From Clostridia bacterium (GTDB lineage Bacteria > Bacillota > Clostridia > Oscillospirales > Acutalibacteraceae), in assembly GCA_017382015.1 (NCBI GenBank), contig JAFOBC010000313.1, positions 1 through 39,887 on the forward strand: a DNA stretch of 39,887 bases, given 5' to 3'. Under the pieces are notes generated by a model. The model was given only the letters and a program-made list of their open reading frames with translations, had not been told where the DNA came from and did not search any database. Position 1 is the first letter of the stretch. The number at the start of each line of letters is the position of its first letter. Positions 23,693 through 30,547 of the stretch are shown here, piece after piece. The translations under genes were made by a program, and so were the position numbers.

Positions 23693-23835
23693 TGCGGATG
23701 GTACGTCGTGATGCAAGTGCAGCAAGCAGATCGACACTATGACCAGAAGGCACAATTCAATAAGACGACTCGTGGGGAGTCGAAGTTCTGAAAACTACAG
23801 AAGCGGTCTTATCTTAACGGATAAGGCCGTTTTTG
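23693..23835 (+). ncRNA. Candidate ncRNA R5 (about 143 nt)
   Basis: It contains a CGACTC/GAGTCG stem (around 23765-23782) and a strong terminator hairpin at the end. No reading frame with initiation signals. Same promoter and terminator design as R1-R4. Confidence 0.7.
23803..23834 (+). terminator. Terminator of R5
   Basis: GCGGTCTTATC (23803-23813)/GATAAGGCCGT (23820-23830), one mismatch or G-T pair, then a T-run. Confidence 0.9.
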
Positions 23836-23853
23836 TGTTCCAGTGAAAAAAGA

Positions 23854-23897
23854 TGGTGTTGAATGATACACCCATTTTGAATAGAATTAGAGTTAAC
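23854..23897 (+). promoter_or_regulatory. Promoter-like element A, shared with 37712-37755
   Basis: TGGTGTTGAATGATACAC (23854-23871), identical to 37712-37729, followed at the same 38-bp offset by GTTAAC (23892-23897). It contains TTGAAT (23859-23864), 17 bp, TAGAAT (23882-23887). It fires toward the 3' end of the convergent integrase gene. Confidence 0.75.
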
Positions 23898-23984
23898 CAA
23901 AATCAAATCTTTGGTTCTCCTTTTGAAAAAAAGTATTAAGCAGCGATCAAGACCGGATTATACCTATTCATTCCGGTCTTTTTC
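23894..23984 (+). ncRNA. Candidate short RNA R6, convergent with the integrase gene
   Basis: About 90 nt from element A to the hairpin at 23949-23980. It contains the stem AACCAAA/TTTGGTT (around 23895-23916), and its last 21 nt are complementary to the end of the integrase message. It may be a sib-like or antisense regulator; that is inference. Confidence 0.5.
23949..23983. terminator. Bidirectional terminator shared by R6 and integrase
   Basis: AAGACCGGA (23949-23957)/TCCGGTCTT (23972-23980) with T-runs usable on the plus strand. The left arm lies beyond the integrase stop; the right arm is inside its last codons. Confidence 0.75.
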
Positions 23985-25079
23985 GTTATCGTTACCGTTT
24001 GCGTTACTTATTCCGAGCATGTTTTTGATTTTCTGAATGTCCGGGTGTCCGTAGACCTGCTTGAGCATCTGAAGATCAGACCAGCCCATTTCTTCAGCAA
24101 TGGCGTAAAGGTTCCGATCCTGCTCGACCCATAGCGTGGCTCTTGTGTGCCGGAGCTCATGCGGATTAATTATCTCGATCTCATAACCGTAATTGTCAAC
24201 TATGTAATTCTGAGCGGCCTGCATGAATTTCGCGTATACCTGCCATCGCCAACGCTGCGGATCATAAGGTGATTCAGGATCATCAGCATGGATCAGATAC
24301 CGGAACGACGGATCACAGTTCTTCCGGATGAGCTCAACCGTCTCGGAAGAGATTGCAATTACACGCTTTCGGTGCTTGTTTTTCGGGTCGTTGACGTCGA
24401 GGTTGCCGCCGATCTTAGTGACAGCACGTTCTATTCTGATGGTGCCTTCCTCAAAGTTCACGTCGTTGTACTGCATTCCGAGAGTTTCGGAAATCGTCGT
24501 CCCATAGCTTAACATGAGATGCACGCTCAATCCTTCAGCTCGTCGCAAGGTGTATTCAAGAATAGCGTCAGCTTCTTCCTGCGTGTAGACCCGGCGTTCC
24601 TTTGCCTTGTTTTTTACCTTGTAATGAATTCCGGCACACGGATTGACCGAGAGCCATCCGTTCTCGACAGCATACTTGAAGACGGAAGCAAGGAACGAAT
24701 GAAGATCTTTCAGATAGTTCTCTGTGTACTTCTCGGACATCGCATTCAGGACATCCGATACATCTCGTTTCGTAACGGAAACGATTTTTCGATCGCCGAG
24801 TGCTTCAATCGTTTTCCTGAGTAACGTTTTCATGCGATACACGGAATTAGGCCGCAGATAGCTTTCTTTTTCTTTCATGTAAGCTTCAGCAAGATCCTTA
24901 TACGTGACATTATACGCCGGATCCTTTGCCTGTCGTCCGTTCTCAATCAGATACTCTTCAGCCTTGGCTTTCGCTTCACGCTTGCTCTTGCCGTAGAAGC
25001 TTTTCCGGATCGGCGATCCGTCGAGGCTCTTGCCGACGGTGATCTTCACTTCATAGCGACATCCAGTGTTATTCTTCAT
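23964..25079 (-). CDS. int: Tyrosine-recombinase integrase
   Basis: 371 aa from ATG 25079, chosen because the longer frame would run into the repressor and AAAGGCGAA precedes this ATG. An N-terminal Arm-DNA-binding domain (about 1-55), a core-binding SAM-like domain (about 60-150) and a catalytic domain. Catalytic residues seen: Lys in the NPKNKHRKR loop, HELRH (His307, Arg310), Trp in MGWSD replacing the usual His, and Tyr343 in VYGHPD. The first catalytic Arg, normally in TGLRISE or GISRSE, is absent: the segment reads GTTISE (193-198). The gene overlaps the repressor end by 11 bp, forming a lysogeny operon. Confidence 0.93.
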   Translation of the reverse strand: MKNNTGCRYEVKITVGKSLDGSPIRKSFYGKSKREAKAKAEEYLIENGRQAKDPAYNVTYKDLAEAYMKEKESYLRPNSVYRMKTLLRKTIEALGDRKIVSVTKRDVSDVLNAMSEKYTENYLKDLHSFLASVFKYAVENGWLSVNPCAGIHYKVKNKAKERRVYTQEEADAILEYTLRRAEGLSVHLMLSYGTTISETLGMQYNDVNFEEGTIRIERAVTKIGGNLDVNDPKNKHRKRVIAISSETVELIRKNCDPSFRYLIHADDPESPYDPQRWRWQVYAKFMQAAQNYIVDNYGYEIEIINPHELRHTRATLWVEQDRNLYAIAEEMGWSDLQMLKQVYGHPDIQKIKNMLGISNANGNDNEKDRNE

Positions 25080-25425
25080 GTGCTTCGCCTTTACCAAGAA
25101 TGAAGACCTGAACTTCAAGCTTTTCTTTTTCAGTAAGTTTGTTCATGTATGTTTTCCATACAAGATCGTTGTTGAACAGGTTTTGATTCTCAATCGGAAC
25201 TTTTCCGGCTTCCAGTTGAACGTAATTTTCCGTAATTCCGTAAAGTTCAGATATTGAAACCTGAAGACATTTTGCGATTAGCGGAATTTTATCTGCCGTA
25301 GGATAGGCGTTTCGATGTTTCCATCCTGAAATTGCAGAAGTAGAAATTCCGGTTTCCTGCGAAAGCGTTGTCTGCGAAATATGTTTCTTTTCCATGATTG
25401 AAAAGATTCTCTGTGTTATTGTCAT
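25069..25425 (-). CDS. CI-like repressor, XRE-family HTH
   Basis: 118 aa. HTH at residues 15-50: SQTTLSQETGISTSAISGWKH. The C-terminal part is helical and charged, with no LexA-type peptidase, so inactivation would need an antirepressor or another signal. It faces the rightward early genes, with operator-like CGCT/AGCG sites between. It is co-transcribed with the integrase; the stop overlaps the integrase start. AGAGGA ribosome site. Confidence 0.88.
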   Translation of the reverse strand: MTITQRIFSIMEKKHISQTTLSQETGISTSAISGWKHRNAYPTADKIPLIAKCLQVSISELYGITENYVQLEAGKVPIENQNLFNNDLVWKTYMNKLTEKEKLEVQVFILGKGEAHEE

Positions 25426-25494
25426 AAATTCAATCCTCTTTTACACAACAATTTCGGAAATGTATATAAAATCAATTTAAATGCGCTTTTCTGC

Positions 25495-25580
25495 TTGACT
25501 AATACGCTTTAGCGGAATATAATATTATTATAGCGTTAATAAATTGATAGTGACATATTGATTATAACATTATCGCTGAA
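25495..25580 (+). promoter_or_regulatory. Early rightward promoter with repressor operators
   Basis: TTGACT (25495-25500), 17 bp, TATAAT (25518-25523). The spacer holds the palindrome CGCT-TT-AGCG (25505-25514), and related half-sites occur at TAGCGTTA (25531-25538) and TTATCGCTGA (25570-25579), with another GCGCTT near 25483. The arrangement suits repression of early transcription by the divergent HTH protein. Confidence 0.82.
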
Positions 25581-25607
25581 AAATTACAAGATTGGAGGGC
25601 AAAAAGT

Positions 25608-25868
25608 GTGACAAACGCAATCAGAGATTTTCTTTCAGCTGATGAAGAAAAGATTGAAAAGTTAATCCATGATTATCCGACAAGCATTCCCACATCAGCT
25701 GCAGCCGAATTTCTTGGCATCAATCCAGCATCAATGAGAGCGGTTATGGAAAACGGAACGATAGGTCTGTCATGGAAGAAGGGCGGAGCTCTTAACAAAG
25801 GCTTTTTTCTTCCTACATGTCAGTTCCTGCGTTGGTACATGAGGTATGACGATGGAAATAAAAATTGA
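25608..25868 (+). CDS. Excisionase-like/HTH DNA-binding protein
   Basis: 86 aa from GTG 25608 with a GGAGGG site 8 bp upstream. YPTSIPTSAAAEFLGINPASMRAVMENGTIG reads as a MerR/excisionase-type winged helix, with a C-terminal FLPTCQFLRWYM. It is the first gene from the rightward promoter, the cro/xis position. It may direct excision or regulate the switch. Confidence 0.68.
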   Translation: MTNAIRDFLSADEEKIEKLIHDYPTSIPTSAAAEFLGINPASMRAVMENGTIGLSWKKGGALNKGFFLPTCQFLRWYMRYDDGNKN

Positions 25869-26049
25869 ATTATTGCGTTTAGGTAAAAAGCAAATTGATT
25901 TATGCAAGGAGCTCAACAGGCGCGGAATTAGTTGCTGTTCAAGTGATCTTAGTTATGCACTGAATAACGTTCCGCGGCCTAAATACGATCAGCTTCGCAC
26001 TGAATCAGAAAAAGTCATTAACGACTGGAAGGAAAAAGCTTATGATTGA
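25852..26049 (+). CDS. Small Cro-like HTH protein
   Basis: 65 aa from ATG 25852, with GAGG 7 bp upstream; overlaps the previous gene. The N-terminus MEIKIELLRLGKKQIDLCKE, then SSDLSYALNNVPRPKYDQLR, resembles small phage XRE-like proteins (YALN turn). Probably a second early regulator. Confidence 0.68.
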   Translation: MEIKIELLRLGKKQIDLCKELNRRGISCCSSDLSYALNNVPRPKYDQLRTESEKVINDWKEKAYD

Positions 26050-26422
26050 ACTCATGCTGGTGCTCACCGTACTCGGCGGCGCGGCATGGGTCGGGGGCAG
26101 ATTGGGAACAAGAAGAAATCCGGAAGAGAAGCCGCAGGAGATAAGTCGTGCGACGTATTCCGAGATTTCCGACAGAATAACCAAACTCAACCGTTACCGT
26201 GAAGATATTGACGAACTGTCCGATATGATTGCAGACATAATGAGCTGCAGTCCGGGTGAAGTGATGAAAGGTGTCACCATCCGGATCCCGGACAGTGGAC
26301 GAGAGATCAGTCTTCTGATTGACGGGGAAGACACGGCGACCGATCTGCTTCTGGATATCCTGGAGAATGAGCGTGAGCGTCTTAATACTTCCCTGCGTCA
26401 GGAAATCCGCAAAATATCGTAA
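26042..26422 (+). CDS. Membrane-anchored protein (hypothetical)
   Basis: 124-126 aa. One N-terminal transmembrane segment (LMLVLTVLGGAAWVGGRLG) followed by a soluble, acidic helical domain (YREDIDELSDMIADIM, LLDILENERERLN). It overlaps the previous gene by 8 bp. Possibly involved in superinfection exclusion or a membrane scaffold; unknown. Confidence 0.65.
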   Translation: MIELMLVLTVLGGAAWVGGRLGTRRNPEEKPQEISRATYSEISDRITKLNRYREDIDELSDMIADIMSCSPGEVMKGVTIRIPDSGREISLLIDGEDTATDLLLDILENERERLNTSLRQEIRKIS

Positions 26423-26528
26423 ACTGTGTAACGGTTTCGATTTTTCATTACCTTATCGTTAGATAACGAAAAGGGCAAAAAAGCCTTTGGGTTATGTCAC
26501 GATAAGGATAGCGAAAGGAGGGATAATC

Positions 26529-26801
26529 GTGGGAGTAGTGCCAACGATCAAGAGATGCGTCATGTGCGGCGTGCCGATATCGAACGAATACGAGGACTCA
26601 TGGTACCGACATATACGGATAATGTATTGTCCTAAGTGTCGGAAAGAAGTTATCCGCATTCAGAACGCTGACCGTGCCCGAAAGTTCCGTCAGGAAAAAC
26701 AGCGAAAGGCGGAATTTGCCGAGAAAAAGTTAAAAACCCTTGAAGACGAAAACAGAATTCTCCGTGAACGTCTCAAAGGGCTTTTAAACGATATTGAATG
26801 A
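26529..26801 (+). CDS. Zinc-ribbon plus coiled-coil protein
   Basis: 90 aa from GTG 26529, with AAAGGAGGGATA upstream deciding the start. CVMC and YCPKC form a four-Cys zinc site, then a long basic/acidic coiled coil (ARKFRQEKQRKAEFAEKKL). Typical of phage-encoded zinc-ribbon proteins of unknown role. Confidence 0.75.
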   Translation: MGVVPTIKRCVMCGVPISNEYEDSWYRHIRIMYCPKCRKEVIRIQNADRARKFRQEKQRKAEFAEKKLKTLEDENRILRERLKGLLNDIE

Positions 26802-26829
26802 TATATTGAATTGAAGGGAGTTTTTGAAA

Positions 26830-27048
26830 ATGGGAAAGATCAAGGTAACATGCACACCGGGAAGACAGTGTTTAAACTGCCCGTATGAGGACTGCATTCG
26901 CTCAGTTCGCAAAATCTACAGCGAAGAAGTCGATATGATCAAGTGTGCATCGCTGCCAGTGGATAGATCACACAACAAGAAGCAGAAGAAGCTTCCGGTT
27001 AAGGCCATAATGAAAAACTCCGTTCCTATTATAGCATTAAAAATCTGA
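26830..27048 (+). CDS. Small Cys-rich protein
   Basis: 72 aa; ATG 26830 is 9 bp from AGGGAG. CTPGRQCLNCPYEDC forms a compact Cys cluster near the N-terminus, with a Lys-rich tail. Similar small CxxCPYxDC proteins are common in Clostridia phage early regions. Function unknown. Confidence 0.7.
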   Translation: MGKIKVTCTPGRQCLNCPYEDCIRSVRKIYSEEVDMIKCASLPVDRSHNKKQKKLPVKAIMKNSVPIIALKI

Positions 27049-27073
27049 AAAAGCAAACACAGGGGGAAATATT

Positions 27074-27448
27074 ATGGCAATACGATTTGAAAAATGGTCT
27101 ATCCTCGAATTCCTGGGAGTGACCAAAGAAGATCATGAAATTTACGGCGAATTAAACAGTCTGCTTTATAATTACGCAGTTCAGAAAAAATTCTGGCCGA
27201 CGAAAAAAGAAATTCTCAGCAACTTCTCAGAAGCGGAAAGAGAACGTGCCGGATTTGTACTTGACGCATTTTCAGACGTTCAGATGATTTACAGAGTTTA
27301 TCGGGAAATGCGCGATAAGGATGGAGAATACAACAGAAACACTCCATGCTATAGTCTTTATACGGCAGCTGAACTCGAAGAGATTCACGGCTGGTGTGAA
27401 GCCGGTAGTGATGAATCAGCTCCAAAAGAACTTTTAACAGATGATTGA
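27074..27448 (+). CDS. Hypothetical early protein
   Basis: 124 aa with a GGGGGAAA ribosome site. Soluble, helical, acidic. SLLYNYAVQKKFWPTKKEILSNF has no family I recognise. It lies directly before the replication initiator, so it may serve replication. Confidence 0.65.
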   Translation: MAIRFEKWSILEFLGVTKEDHEIYGELNSLLYNYAVQKKFWPTKKEILSNFSEAERERAGFVLDAFSDVQMIYRVYREMRDKDGEYNRNTPCYSLYTAAELEEIHGWCEAGSDESAPKELLTDD

Positions 27449-27466
27449 CAGTGAGGTACGGGGAAT

Positions 27467-28231
27467 ATGGAAATAACACAGAACAAAGGCTACATAGCTA
27501 TAATACCAGCAGTCGTAAGATACGACAAGGATCTTAAACCGAGTGAAAAACTTCTTTTCGGTGAAATAAGCGCCTTAATGGACGCAAAAGGTTTCTGCTG
27601 GGCGTCGAATAAGTATTTTGCTGAACTTTACGACGTAGCAATTGAGACGGTTTCAAGGTGGATCACTCACCTGGTCAAGAAAGGCTATGTAAAAAGCAAG
27701 ATCGTTTATGCCGAGGACGGAAAAACGGTTCTCCAAAGAAAATTATGGGCGATGCTTCCGGTACTTGATGAAGACGAAGACCCTATTGACGAAAAGATCA
27801 AGGGTATTGACGAAAAAATCAAGACCCCTCTTGACGAAAAAATCAAGACCCCTATTGACGAAAAAGTCAAGGAGAACGTAACAAGTAATGAACTAACAAG
27901 AGTTAACGATAAAGAAATAAATAAAGAAAGTCAGCTTAAAAATGATTTCGAGGAATTGTGGAAGCTTTATCCGAGAAAGCGAGGAAAAGAAGCAGCATAC
28001 AAGGCATATAAAAAAGCAATCAAAGAGGGAACAACAAACGAAGAGATCAGACAGGGGATTATGAACTTACTTGAAGACATACGCAAGAACAGAACAGAAG
28101 AAAGATTCATTCCGTATGGAAGCACATTCTTCAATGGTAAAGGATGGACTGATGAACTCGGTTCAGAGATCAGGTTTAAGACCTGCGGTGACAACAGGCC
28201 GCCGGACATGGATCTTTCGATATTCGATTAG
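27467..28231 (+). CDS. Replication initiator, winged-helix N-terminus and DnaD-like C-terminus
   Basis: 254 aa. The N-terminal winged helix (LKPSEKLLFGEISALMD, then YFAELYDVAIETVSRWITHL) resembles phage replication HTH_36 domains. The middle is a repeat linker of DEKIK units. The C-terminal part (FEELWKLYPRKRGKEAAYKA ... FFNGKGWTDEL) matches DnaD/phage O-like ends that bind helicase loaders. The linker-coding DNA is itself iterated, so the origin probably lies inside the gene, as in lambda O. A helicase loader gene follows. Confidence 0.85.
   Translation: MEITQNKGYIAIIPAVVRYDKDLKPSEKLLFGEISALMDAKGFCWASNKYFAELYDVAIETVSRWITHLVKKGYVKSKIVYAEDGKTVLQRKLWAMLPVLDEDEDPIDEKIKGIDEKIKTPLDEKIKTPIDEKVKENVTSNELTRVNDKEINKESQLKNDFEELWKLYPRKRGKEAAYKAYKKAIKEGTTNEEIRQGIMNLLEDIRKNRTEERFIPYGSTFFNGKGWTDELGSEIRFKTCGDNRPPDMDLSIFD
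27782..27875 (+). repeat. Iterons: putative replication origin inside the initiator gene
   Basis: Four copies of a TTGACGAAAAAATCAAG-type repeat with TTGAC at 27786, 27807, 27831 and 27855 (spacings 21, 24, 24). Immediately downstream (27876-27950) the DNA becomes very AT-rich. This mirrors the lambda origin: iterons within O followed by an AT-rich melting region. Confidence 0.7.
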
Positions 28232-28242
28232 TGGTGAGATGA

Positions 28243-29076
28243 ATGTTTCAGCAGATAATGAAAGATATTTCAGAAAAAGTACCTGCATCGAAGGAAGATG
28301 AAGTCTTCATCGGTGAAGACGGTCTTCTGCACTGCAAGAACTGCGGAGGAGCTCGTGAGTGCATTCCGGCAAAGTCAGGGAGATTCGCAATAAAGGTCGG
28401 ATGTCTCTGCCCGTGTCAGGCTGAAGCGGAAAATATTAAAGTTCTGCAGCTGAAGACGGACATGTCTGATGCCGAGATCAGAAAGGCGCGACAGCTTGCG
28501 AGCATAGATCCGTCTTTCAAGGATCACACGTTCGAGAACGACAACGGCTCTCAGCCGTTAATGAAACAGTGCAGAAAATACGCAGCTGATTTTCCGCGGC
28601 ATTTGAAAAATCATTCCGGCCTGCTTATATACGGAAACTGCGGTTCCGGCAAATCATATGCAGCTGACTGCATCGCAAACAGTGTCCTTAATCAGGGATA
28701 TGCGGCAATCGTCACAAGCTTCGCCAAGATAGCGGAAACTGTCGGGAATATCGGATATGAAGGCCGGGGCGAATACTACGAAAGCCTGATGAAAGTTCCC
28801 TTACTTATCATCGACGATCTGGGAACAGAACGCGAAACTGAATACATGATGGAAATAATTCACCGTGTAATTGACGATCGTGACAGAAGCCAGAAGCCGT
28901 TGATCATAACGACGAACTTCACGATGGAAGATATTAAGAGCCCGAAGAGCGACGCATGGGCGAGAATCTGGTCAAGGATCATCCGGAACTGTTATCCGTT
29001 GCACTTTGAAGGCGACGACGTAAGATTCGGAAGCGGATTCGACCGGAACGTAAAAATGAAAAAATACTACGGATGA
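28243..29076 (+). CDS. DnaC-like replicative helicase loader (AAA+)
   Basis: 277 aa. N-terminal zinc-binding segment (CKNCGG at 31-36, CLCPC at 54-58), as in Firmicutes phage DnaC proteins. AAA+ core with Walker A GNCGSGKS (131-138), Walker B LLIIDDLG (187-194) and sensor ITTNFTMED. It loads the host replicative helicase at the phage origin. Its stop overlaps the next frame. Confidence 0.93.
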   Translation: MFQQIMKDISEKVPASKEDEVFIGEDGLLHCKNCGGARECIPAKSGRFAIKVGCLCPCQAEAENIKVLQLKTDMSDAEIRKARQLASIDPSFKDHTFENDNGSQPLMKQCRKYAADFPRHLKNHSGLLIYGNCGSGKSYAADCIANSVLNQGYAAIVTSFAKIAETVGNIGYEGRGEYYESLMKVPLLIIDDLGTERETEYMMEIIHRVIDDRDRSQKPLIITTNFTMEDIKSPKSDAWARIWSRIIRNCYPLHFEGDDVRFGSGFDRNVKMKKYYG

Positions 29077-29087
29077 GGAGCAAGGCA

Positions 29088-29447
29088 ATGAAAACTGATG
29101 AATATTACAAATTCACAAAAGGCTTCTTTGAAGCGTTCAAATGGGAAGTTACAGCCTTAAAAAATCAGACACACACAGAACTGCTCAGATATCAGTTTGA
29201 TGATATCGACACTGAAGCAATTATGAAAAACTTATTAGATCATGTTGTCAAGATGGGCGAATACCGTTCATTACTTCATGAAATACTCAGATTCGCAAGA
29301 ATCGAACCGTCTGAGTGTGATGAATACAAAGACGCGCTGGAAGTATGGAACGAAGTTGACCGTCTGCTCATAAAGGTTTATTCTGATTTCAATAATGATC
29401 TTGATGTCAAAGACCTTCTCAGGAACGTCTCACAGAGCCGTGAATAG
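29088..29447 (+). CDS. Hypothetical helical protein
   Basis: 119 aa from ATG 29088, eight bases after GAGGAG. Acidic, all-helical, no recognised motif. It follows the helicase loader in the same operon. Confidence 0.65.
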   Translation: MKTDEYYKFTKGFFEAFKWEVTALKNQTHTELLRYQFDDIDTEAIMKNLLDHVVKMGEYRSLLHEILRFARIEPSECDEYKDALEVWNEVDRLLIKVYSDFNNDLDVKDLLRNVSQSRE

Positions 29448-29449
29448 CT

Positions 29450-29491
29450 GTCTGATAGTTTTCGGGTGAAATTACCCTGCCAAAATCAGAC
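29450..29491 (+). other. Large hairpin at start of intergenic leader
   Basis: Outer arms GTCTGAT (29450-29456)/ATCAGAC (29485-29491), with inner TTTT/AAAA and GGGT-GAAATT-ACCC stems. No T-run follows at once. The 230-bp gap to 29678 also has CGGCTG-GAA-CAGCCG (around 29565) and GACGCC/GGCGTC (29632-29649). It could be a structured leader or small RNA. Confidence 0.5.
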
Positions 29492-29507
29492 CCGTCTTAA
29501 TGAGCCG

Positions 29508-29977
29508 CACAGAGCGTTTTAAGAGCATTCAAAAATTATGGGTAAGTCAAAATCGTTAACGTGGGAGCGGCTGGAACAGCCGTGAAGCACACTGAAAGAA
29601 AAATCAAGAGAATTATACTGCTGGTTTGAAAGACGCCTTAAACGGCGTCACAGAGCGTTACAAAAGGGGCGTAAAAAATGAAATATGAAATTCACAACAA
29701 GGGAAAATTCGTCAGATTCACCACAAAGCCGAGTCAGGCGGTTGCGGCATACGAAGACAAAGACGGGCGGTGCTGTATTGACATCTATCCGGTTGACGAC
29801 ATATCGAATTCGTATCTGAAGATCTGGTTCAATAGCGATTCGCTGCATATCATTACTTATGGCAGCGAAAAGACCGGCATAATCATCGACACCATTGAGG
29901 ATGTTATGAACAAGATCAGAGAGGATCTGACGAAAGCCGGGATCGAAGTGACACCTTAAGCGGCATCACAGAGCGTT
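29508..29977 (+). repeat. Repeated leader motif CACAGAGCGTT
   Basis: The 11-mer occurs at 29508, 29649 and 29967. The last two sit at the same place before two paralogous genes, each followed by AAAAGGGG and an ATG. A shorter CACAGAGC is at 29431. It likely spread by tandem duplication of leader plus gene. Confidence 0.75.
29678..29959 (+). CDS. Paralogous small protein 1 (hypothetical)
   Basis: 93 aa. MKYEIHNKGKFVRFTTKPSQ opens a small alpha/beta protein; the end (IIIDTIEDVMNKIREDLTKAG, then IEVTP) is a helix. It resembles its downstream neighbour at both ends (MKYxIxN at the start, AGIEVTP versus SGIEVSP at the end), so they are tandem paralogues. Function unknown. Confidence 0.72.
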   Translation: MKYEIHNKGKFVRFTTKPSQAVAAYEDKDGRCCIDIYPVDDISNSYLKIWFNSDSLHIITYGSEKTGIIIDTIEDVMNKIREDLTKAGIEVTP

Positions 29978-29995
29978 TAAAAAGGGGTTCAAATT

Positions 29996-30310
29996 ATGAA
30001 ATACTCAATTCAGAACAGGCATGTAGGGTTCAGCTTTACAACTGACTTGAAATTCAGCGTAAGCTCGTATTACCTGCCATATGACGGCATACCGCATGGA
30101 AAAGCTCAGTTCAACTTCCTTGAAACAGGCGACGACTGCGAGATCCAGACTGATTATTTCCCGTTCCCGTATTACGGAACATTCACAATCGAGGTCACGA
30201 ATGACGGAGTATGGATCTATATTGACAACGAGTCAGACTTCCGTCTGATCAAAGAAGCCATAGAGAAAAGCGGGATCGAAGTTTCGCCAATGTGGAGGGA
30301 AAATTCATGA
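29996..30310 (+). CDS. Paralogous small protein 2 (hypothetical)
   Basis: 104 aa. MKYSIQNRHVGFSFTTDLKF, with a beta-rich middle and the closing helix IKEAIEKSGIEVSP. It shares leader repeat and terminal motifs with the 29678 gene. The middle has diverged, suggesting an old duplication. Confidence 0.72.
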   Translation: MKYSIQNRHVGFSFTTDLKFSVSSYYLPYDGIPHGKAQFNFLETGDDCEIQTDYFPFPYYGTFTIEVTNDGVWIYIDNESDFRLIKEAIEKSGIEVSPMWRENS

Positions 30311-30522
30311 CGGACATGAAAAAATATATCAGTCGTGAAACCAAAACAGAAAAGTGTTGTGAAAACTGCTTGTATGGAAAAATCGACACACGAAACGTAT
30401 TACCTATCCTTTGCCTGAAAAGCATAAGGAGAGTCAAATCAAGGAATGCAATAAAATATTCGCTTCACAGTTGCGATGATAAATGCAGAAAGTGGAAAAG
30501 CGCTGAAACCGGGAACAAGTGA
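30307..30522 (+). CDS. Small Cys-rich protein
   Basis: 71 aa from ATG 30307 with GGAGGGA 6 bp upstream; 4-bp overlap with the previous gene. CCENCLYGK and a distal CDDKCRKW suggest a metal-binding or disulphide fold. Function unknown. Confidence 0.68.
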   Translation: MTDMKKYISRETKTEKCCENCLYGKIDTRNVLPILCLKSIRRVKSRNAIKYSLHSCDDKCRKWKSAETGNK

Positions 30523-30547
30523 CAAAAGACTGAAAGGATTTGAAGAA

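Noticed and set aside
22356-23963. CRISPR array or tRNA cluster in the gene-free region
   Set aside because: Hairpins differ from unit to unit, with no constant repeat and spacers, and no complete tRNA cloverleaf was found.
24519-24824. Plus-strand frame of about 100 codons opposite the integrase
   Set aside because: Shadow of the integrase gene; no ribosome site or recognisable domain.
26455-26520. Repeated GATAACGA/CGATAAGG-like words before the 26529 gene
   Set aside because: Irregular spacing and imperfect copies; not enough to call an operator.
26791-26806. Partial match (TTGAATGATA) to the shared promoter-like element
   Set aside because: Only 10 bp, lies over the end of the 26529 gene, and lacks GTTAAC at the right distance.
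29539-29585. 14-codon frame starting ATGGGTAAG in the 29448-29677 gap
   Set aside because: No clear ribosome site, and the sequence is dominated by inverted repeats.
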